Shown here: piece by piece, positions 13,301 through 17,898 of the stretch | Layout of the letters: every line of letters starts with the position of its first letter | Numbering within the stretch: the first letter of the stretch is position 1 | Made by a program: the position numbers and the translations under genes | Source: an uncultured archaeon | GTDB taxonomy: Archaea; Thermoproteota; Nitrososphaeria; Nitrososphaerales; CALBXV01 | Direction of reading: 5' to 3' | Length of the DNA: 17,898 nt | Assembly: GCA_937890045.1 (NCBI GenBank) | Contig: CALBXV010000680.1 | Location: forward strand, 1-17,898 | The notes under the pieces: generated by a model | What the model was told of the DNA's origin: nothing | What the model saw: only the letters and a program-made list of their open reading frames with translations | Database searches by the model: none

Positions 13301-16300
13301 GAGCATTCTTAGGAGTGAAACCTTTAAATGAATTGATAAAGACTCTTAAATCTTGCTTGGTAGCTATCCTTGGCGATGTACCAAAGACTCCAAAATTCAT
13401 TAAAGTACCCTCAAACATCTCCTGAAAGTTTTCTCTCAATTGAGGATACATCTGGACTATATCCTGCAGGTCACTATACAATTGTCTCTCTTCCTTGCTC
13501 ATCTTGCTAGCATCTACATTCTCAGCATCTTTAATATGATTACGCCAGAAATGATCAGCGTACTCTGCTAATTTATTAGCTTGGTTAGTATCACTTGTTC
13601 TTGGAACAGCTCTATCCAATGCTGGAGACTCTAATGGATCTGACCTTAATATAACCCGTTGCATTTCTGCATCAGATAGCTCCCTACCTGTTAATTCATG
13701 CAATCCACGATAAGTATCAAGCCACTTCTTTACTGAAGTCCGTGGAAGTACATCTGTACCAAAAGCAAATGCATCTAATCCAGAATTATGATAATCACCC
13801 TTAAGACTAGAAATCTTATCCTGTTCTCTATTCATATTCTTAGTAATTGTCTCATAATCCTTCTGATAATCTTTAGTACCACCCTCCAATAAGTCACGAT
13901 TTTTTATAAGAGTCTGAATATTTTTCTCGTGCAAAGAAACCTTCTTATGCATATCAGTGACAGAAAAAGGATGCCTTCTAAGACTAGATAATAAGAAAGC
14001 ATCATATAATTCTTGTTGAGCTTTGGGAAGACCATCTCTATACTCTCTCATCTTCACTCTTAACTCAGAATTAGTAACATATGCAGGCATATTAACTCTC
14101 TCATGTAAGGCGACTGCTCTCTTAACATTAATATTATTATAATATGACATTTTATGAGCTTGTGCCTGGTTAAGAATACCTTCAGCAACAACATGGAAAC
14201 TCTCAATATCCTCACCATACTCAGAGAATGCTTTCCTGTATGCACCAGATACCACCAATACAGATGTCCTATCTGCACTATCCTGCGAAACGAAATCTCT
14301 AAGTTTAGCTCTACCCTCTGGAGTACTCATCAAAGTCTTAAATTCTTTTTTATCCCAGAACTTTTCCTGTGTTATAATCTTCTCACGAAACAACATACTT
14401 AATACATCTGGATTCTCATCAAGTATCCTATTGAACTTCCTTCCAAACTTCTGGTATTCTTTATTATTGAAGAAATGTCTACCCCTTTGATACTCATCAC
14501 TTACTTGTAATATATTAACAAGCTCTTCAGAGACTACTCTACCCCATACACCAGGAATTTCTACATCTCTATCGGTAAGATATTTTACTTCAGTAGAAAG
14601 TCTATCTGAAATATCATTCATACTCCATGCTCTACCTTCATCCCAATTCCTGCTTGCTATTAGATTATCCATCCTTGTTAGCCTACCATATATAGTATCA
14701 TATACACCAGCCATGGCTTTATTGCTGAGTATATCACCATATACTTTGCCCTTACTATCGTAAACAATGGCACCTCTAAATGCCTTACTTATTAATAGAT
14801 CTATTAACTGATGTCTGTTAAGCATACCAGCATAATCCCCTGCATCAGCTGCAAAGTTCAAAGCATCTCGTGCATAGTATCTAAATTCTTCGCCATTATC
14901 TTTGGAAGCTTGCCACTTAACATAGAGTTTATCAGCTTTAATAGGTTCTTTCTTTCCCTTTATCCTTCTTGCGTTAATGCTAGCCAATGTTTCAGGAGAT
15001 AATTCTTCAACCCACTCACCACCTTTCTTTGCATTAACAAAAGAAAACAATGAATGGATACGCCTTCTGGCGTTTGCAGCAACACCCAATAATTTATTAC
15101 CAGCACGCGACCCCATGGAAACTTCCCATAAAGTTAAAGGATCAAACATACCAGGAACACCCTTCTGCTCTTCTCTTAATTCTTTAATATTAAAGTCCTC
15201 TAGATTAGTTTTTACATCTCTAAGGATACCCTTCTTATCCACCCATTCGTTTCTATTGTTTCTAATAGCTTTCATGAACCCCCTGTCCAACCCATGGTAA
15301 AAGAATGCAGAGTCACTATCAAGATCAGCACCACCAGAAGCTATCATATCCTTATTATGAATAATCATGCCAGCTCCTTGTCTTCCAGTAAATCCCTTAA
15401 ACTTTAAAGATCTCATACCAGAAATAGAATCTGATGGAACACGAATAATGCCAAAAGTAAGTTGTTCTTCCAGGTCTGCTAGCTTAGCAGGGTCTCTCTT
15501 CTCTAAATCTTTTCTTACTCCCTGATAATGCTTCCACGCTGACTCTAAACTCATTCTCTTGCCTTCATATGTGATCTTAAACTTTTTAAGAGCATCATTG
15601 AAATAAAATTCACCTGGCTTCAAGTCCAGTCTCCTCATTAACCATGGGTCAAAAGGGTTTAGAAATGCCTTACCACTCGAAGGCATAATAGGTCTTATAG
15701 CTTTATTGACTAGGTAATTTCTTAAGACAGTATCAGTTAATTTTTTAGTAGGCTTAAACTCTATCATAGATGGGGATCTACCGCCTATTTGTAGTATCCT
15801 ATCAGCAGAGCTATAAAATTCATCCAGCATTTTCTGCTCAGCAACTCTCTGAGCTACATCAAATTCTACTATAGTCTCACTATCTTGATCTAACAACCCT
15901 CTCTTACCAAGTTTTAACATATGATCCCATAGCTTTCTATATAGAGGACTGTCAGAAACAGTAGTTTTACCCTCTTTGCCACCAGTAACAATAGCCATAA
16001 TAATATTATGATCTAGCTTATCTACATCTATATTCTCAACAAGCTTCTCTAGCTTAGCTATATCCTTAGAGGTAACATTCTTTCCAGCAGCTTCTAACTC
16101 AAGAAACTTGTGAGCACGCTTATTATTAACTGGATCACCCCTTACGGACGTAAGTAAGATATCAGTATAGATTCTATCAATAATCTTAGGGTCAACCTGC
16201 TCTGCAAATAAATTAGTAAGCATCTGCCTGACTGCCATAACCTCTTTCATGGCCCCACCAAATGTAGGATTATCATATACCTGCAAATTGAGAGTAACAT

Positions 16301-17898
16301 CCTCAAGAGGAATCTTATATGTCTCTGGTGTCTTGACATATTTACCTGTAGACTCATTATAATATCTCATCTCATACTTGTCTTTACCCCTCCTATGCAA
16401 CTTCCAGTCATACTTTTCCCTCAACCCTAATTGCTTTACAGCAGTATTATATAATATTCCGTGCACAGGATCAGACATGCCTGCCATATGTGCAGACTCT
16501 GCCTTTCCAGCCCTGAAATAAGCATACTTACCTAAGATCATTCCACGATCTATTTCAGATGAATGCATAAATCCTTTTAACATATTACCCTTAACAGGAA
16601 GGCCACCGTCCTCTATCATTCTATCAAAGAAATCAGCACGTACCGAAAACACCCCATCTAAATGATGCTCAGCTAAGAAATTCTCCACAGCCTTGGTAAG
16701 CTTACCGCCCTTACCTTGTCGATACCTCTTCATCATTATATTTTTCTTGCCAGCAACATAGTTTCCTACAGAAGAAGGTGCAGAATTTGCGATGACAATA
16801 TTCATTGCTGGTCTACCATCTACAGAAACACCAAGATCAGGTATATGATCTTGGTACATATTAATATCAAGACTAGGCTCTCCAGAATTAAGTATCTGCA
16901 TACGTTTATTTAGAGATACTGGATCAGAAAGAAACTTATCAGGGTTCTTTGCTATAACACCAATGTCCTTAATCTTTTCCATTGTAAGCCTAGCGTGGAT
17001 ATTGGATACTACCATATGAGCGTAAAGAGCTTCAGCCTGTTCTGCTGGCATCCCAACCTTCTTCATAAAAGAACTAAATACATTTCTATGTTTCTTGTAA
17101 TCAGAATGTGCCTTTACTTTTGGATTAGCTTTATTAATCCTAGACATATACTGTTCAGCAATGGTTACAAAATTATCTCCAGGCCTACCCTGTACTAATT
17201 CAGCATAGATCTGCTTGTCTTGGTCTTTTACACCAGCAAAGAAATATCTTCCCTTTGCTGCTGCTGCTGCAAATACCTCTGCAATCTCCCCAGATCCCAT
17301 ATCCATATCAAATATACTTTGCACAACACTTCTATCTCTATCAGGGTTAACAACCTTAGTCTTATTTTCAAATCTTTCTACAATCCACTTCCATTGTCTC
17401 CCAAAAACCTTATCAAGAAATGAATCTGGTGTCATTTTTAATACATTTTTACCAGCACCATCTAAGTCTCCAGACTTTTCTAATAATAATGGGTCATCAC
17501 TCCTTACAAAATGACCTTCATTAAGACGAGTATTCTCAGCTGTTCTTACCCAGTAACTCCTTAAGCCTTGATACATCCTAGTATTACGATCAATAGCAAC
17601 GCTAAATTCAGAGGATATATCCGCAAGGAAGCTATTCCAACCCTCTTTACCCCCTGTTGAAAGATTGCTTTTAGCAATCTCTGATACTCTTTCTTTAACA
17701 AGTCCTCTATTAGGTATATTGGGATCAGTGCCAGCAACAATCTGCTCCACTATCATATCTAAAGGCCGAGCCAAATGTAGAGTGGAATCATGTTCATTAA
17801 TCACCTCTGATGTTTGAACGGACTCACTCTTTTCCGAGGTAGGGAGTTCAAGCATGGGTTCTTTAGGTATACTTGGCTCGACTACAGGCTTGTCTATT
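10356..17898 (-). CDS. Giant virion-type polyvalent protein with RNA-polymerase-like DxDxD barrel (over 2500 aa, 5' end outside the window)
   Basis: The frame is open to the window edge. Upstream of the first visible Met (17855) it continues with Asp-Lys-Pro-Val-Val-Glu-Pro and no stop, so the start probably lies outside. Residues are numbered from that Met; 2499 follow. R805-V-P...S-G-M leads to G842-A-D844-L-D846-S-D848. Downstream come N920-x3-GVAAN (924-928) and an ALNFAADAGDY segment (998-1008). This order resembles the metal-binding double-psi barrel and following motifs of crAss-like phage virion RNA polymerases (for example phi14:2 gp66). A possible partner barrel precedes it (about 716-770, PSSGK at 725-729). 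A coiled coil lies near 1300-1350. Near the C-terminus are an Arg/Trp-rich segment (G2300-R-I-F-A-R-F...N-x2-R2315) and a hydrophobic stretch (2343-2361), as in injected polyvalent phage proteins. The RNA polymerase call is inferred from motifs alone. Structural or ejection roles for the rest are likely. Confidence 0.7.
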   Translation of the reverse strand, partial: IDKPVVEPSIPKEPMLELPTSEKSESVQTSEVINEHDSTLHLARPLDMIVEQIVAGTDPNIPNRGLVKERVSEIAKSNLSTGGKEGWNSFLADISSEFSVAIDRNTRMYQGLRSYWVRTAENTRLNEGHFVRSDDPLLLEKSGDLDGAGKNVLKMTPDSFLDKVFGRQWKWIVERFENKTKVVNPDRDRSVVQSIFDMDMGSGEIAEVFAAAAAKGRYFFAGVKDQDKQIYAELVQGRPGDNFVTIAEQYMSRINKANPKVKAHSDYKKHRNVFSSFMKKVGMPAEQAEALYAHMVVSNIHARLTMEKIKDIGVIAKNPDKFLSDPVSLNKRMQILNSGEPSLDINMYQDHIPDLGVSVDGRPAMNIVIANSAPSSVGNYVAGKKNIMMKRYRQGKGGKLTKAVENFLAEHHLDGVFSVRADFFDRMIEDGGLPVKGNMLKGFMHSSEIDRGMILGKYAYFRAGKAESAHMAGMSDPVHGILYNTAVKQLGLREKYDWKLHRRGKDKYEMRYYNESTGKYVKTPETYKIPLEDVTLNLQVYDNPTFGGAMKEVMAVRQMLTNLFAEQVDPKIIDRIYTDILLTSVRGDPVNNKRAHKFLELEAAGKNVTSKDIAKLEKLVENIDVDKLDHNIIMAIVTGGKEGKTTVSDSPLYRKLWDHMLKLGKRGLLDQDSETIVEFDVAQRVAEQKMLDEFYSSADRILQIGGRSPSMIEFKPTKKLTDTVLRNYLVNKAIRPIMPSSGKAFLNPFDPWLMRRLDLKPGEFYFNDALKKFKITYEGKRMSLESAWKHYQGVRKDLEKRDPAKLADLEEQLTFGIIRVPSDSISGMRSLKFKGFTGRQGAGMIIHNKDMIASGGADLDSDSAFFYHGLDRGFMKAIRNNRNEWVDKKGILRDVKTNLEDFNIKELREEQKGVPGMFDPLTLWEVSMGSRAGNKLLGVAANARRRIHSLFSFVNAKKGGEWVEELSPETLASINARRIKGKKEPIKADKLYVKWQASKDNGEEFRYYARDALNFAADAGDYAGMLNRHQLIDLLISKAFRGAIVYDSKGKVYGDILSNKAMAGVYDTIYGRLTRMDNLIASRNWDEGRAWSMNDISDRLSTEVKYLTDRDVEIPGVWGRVVSEELVNILQVSDEYQRGRHFFNNKEYQKFGRKFNRILDENPDVLSMLFREKIITQEKFWDKKEFKTLMSTPEGRAKLRDFVSQDSADRTSVLVVSGAYRKAFSEYGEDIESFHVVAEGILNQAQAHKMSYYNNINVKRAVALHERVNMPAYVTNSELRVKMREYRDGLPKAQQELYDAFLLSSLRRHPFSVTDMHKKVSLHEKNIQTLIKNRDLLEGGTKDYQKDYETITKNMNREQDKISSLKGDYHNSGLDAFAFGTDVLPRTSVKKWLDTYRGLHELTGRELSDAEMQRVILRSDPLESPALDRAVPRTSDTNQANKLAEYADHFWRNHIKDAENVDASKMSKEERQLYSDLQDIVQMYPQLRENFQEMFEGTLMNFGVFGTSPRIATKQDLRVFINSFKGFTPKNALRSFIKTGKMPDGAPVKWWHFMMWPESIGRRNLGYDMSPFWMEGPVVTPSGPVFKQVAVPMSHFGRMHQFWTTADKWKQVEINRIVHRTSPEGEPRKYEEGLQDLASVREPLDTIKDIDQSRFMDNIIAYRERNRGKDEFENDRNRLYEKEWEKAEKIWNKEFAGKEYTITLEGEQQKIRAEELRDVMNDRVSDWFESFYKVHVSNKEFAEKEFVWNKTKHGKEIDIGKTLRKLAREQDVGAKPYIIPLEQQLELSFDIILNEMRVDMLNIKNNEIIDIATRLNKEGVKSTSGRTLDWREDIVDVKEMPTELRIKFKEMWKGGEETRITGKGNITVAADDGSVSQNPGFRGIGQVTFSEFFPHGGWGKKVSKRVLQERLERLAKEGADETQLAEAEYRHKIIMAEEKLNDLGLGEAHAEAMMSDEISERDFSLLGLHSRPGHVLRRGSREDGPLPGWQRNWDALERYASQIITARYNSLASAISYRLVKRFENTQAMGKHTRQWARFMKLYNRDNLGYGSTFPRAFLTDVDKLPVKITPYYWFSDEAFEKEVVGRIAKKYFDGNRGLAKEKSRLLHRQLAHLSNLEAKWEMLTLLAHSKSLANNMYGGSTNTIINAGFTPWKNSLSIKYLANYVNPKFKTSQDWSDWTESVGAVESWIVSEARLTGAWKDPKLRKSIREALQQIRKDPESNDLTVFEIFQRNGVTKEIFNKAAWFMRVSERKLRKQAFLAHYINARDALEANGFVMDFEHPWLIKMANQGVYGTQFLYNNANRPAFARTNLGRIFARFQLWSWNSIRFRKELIRRAKIVGYDPGTPEYKRLQSMVTADLFMYALATIFPASMFEATLPQPYQYFEDLADWFFGSEPEKERAFFGMGPAQMFAPPVARYALAPIKSMLSKDWDRFASYHVWTWFPFGRIARDMFKPEHGLIYNPVMATERLVGVPLHQFQRGATKYFRREKPITATRTPYPMSTETKYPSIY
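15312..15443 (-). other. Candidate RNA-polymerase metal-binding barrel motif within the giant gene
   Basis: These codons encode residues 805-848: R-V-P-S, a G-F...G-x-G turn, an I-I strand and the loop G-A-D-L-D-S-D. In multisubunit and YonO/QDE-1-like polymerases a D-x-D-G-D or D-x-D-x-D loop in a double-psi barrel holds the catalytic magnesium; crAss-like enzymes carry D-F-D-x-D. All three Asp are present here. Leu replaces the usual aromatic and Ser replaces Gly or Val. Confidence 0.55.

Noticed and set aside
14060..14278. Minus-strand 72-codon ORF within the giant gene in another frame
   Set aside because: It is a shadow frame of the giant ORF, with no ribosome site argument or motif.
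11407..17514. Plus-strand ORFs of 63-134 codons opposite the giant gene (for example 12301-12705, 14977-15300, 17215-17514)
   Set aside because: They lie entirely antisense to one continuous coding frame, lack good ribosome sites, are Ser/Leu/Ile-rich as expected of complement frames, and show no recognisable motif.

Overview
The window looks like part of the genome of a tailed double-stranded DNA phage (Caudoviricetes). It is AT-rich, with tightly packed and often overlapping genes. A DNA-replication and recombination toolkit lies on one strand, and one enormous ORF of the kind found in virion-associated 'polyvalent' proteins lies on the other. TAA, TAG and TGA all act as stops, so the standard code fits. 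No ribosomal, tRNA, CRISPR, integrase or transposase signal was seen. The host cannot be told from this sequence. Two opposed blocks plus a giant RNA-polymerase-like protein recall crAss-like and other giant-protein marine or gut phages, but that placement is inference.

Layout. Positions 1-245: no recognisable gene, but a leader able to fold into a three-way junction. Positions 246-4464 (+): two small Cys-rich proteins, a 65-aa unknown, a MoxR/CobS-type AAA+ ATPase, and a 744-aa protein joining a zinc-protease-like HExxH domain to a C-terminal von Willebrand A (VWA) domain. Positions 4465-4676: a gap packed with short repeats and two perfect palindromes. Positions 4677-6203 (+): a Sak4-like RecA-fold ATPase and a probable single-stranded-DNA-binding protein. 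Positions 6204-6299: a strong hairpin leader. Positions 6300-9886 (+): an archaeo-eukaryotic-type primase fused to a DnaB/RecA-like helicase (TTG start), a Gp157-family protein, two small unknowns, a putative PD-(D/E)XK resolvase, a 97-aa unknown and a 52-aa ORF. Positions 9887-10355: a structured gap where the two transcription blocks converge. Positions 10356-17898 (-): a single gene of at least 2513 codons that is still open at the window edge.

How the genes may work together. The primase-helicase, SSB-like protein, Sak4-like ATPase, Gp157-like protein and resolvase-like nuclease form a coherent replication and recombination module. The AAA+/VWA pair is translationally coupled and should act as a protein- or complex-remodelling machine with an unknown client. 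The giant minus-strand protein carries an R-x-P...G-A-D-x-D-x-D signature resembling the metal-binding double-psi beta-barrel of crAss-like phage virion RNA polymerases. It ends in an Arg/Trp-rich region with a hydrophobic stretch, as expected of a protein packaged in the capsid and injected. The most interesting hypotheses are that this phage carries its own injected RNA polymerase and that the unusual hairpins in the intergenic gaps belong to its transcription or replication control.
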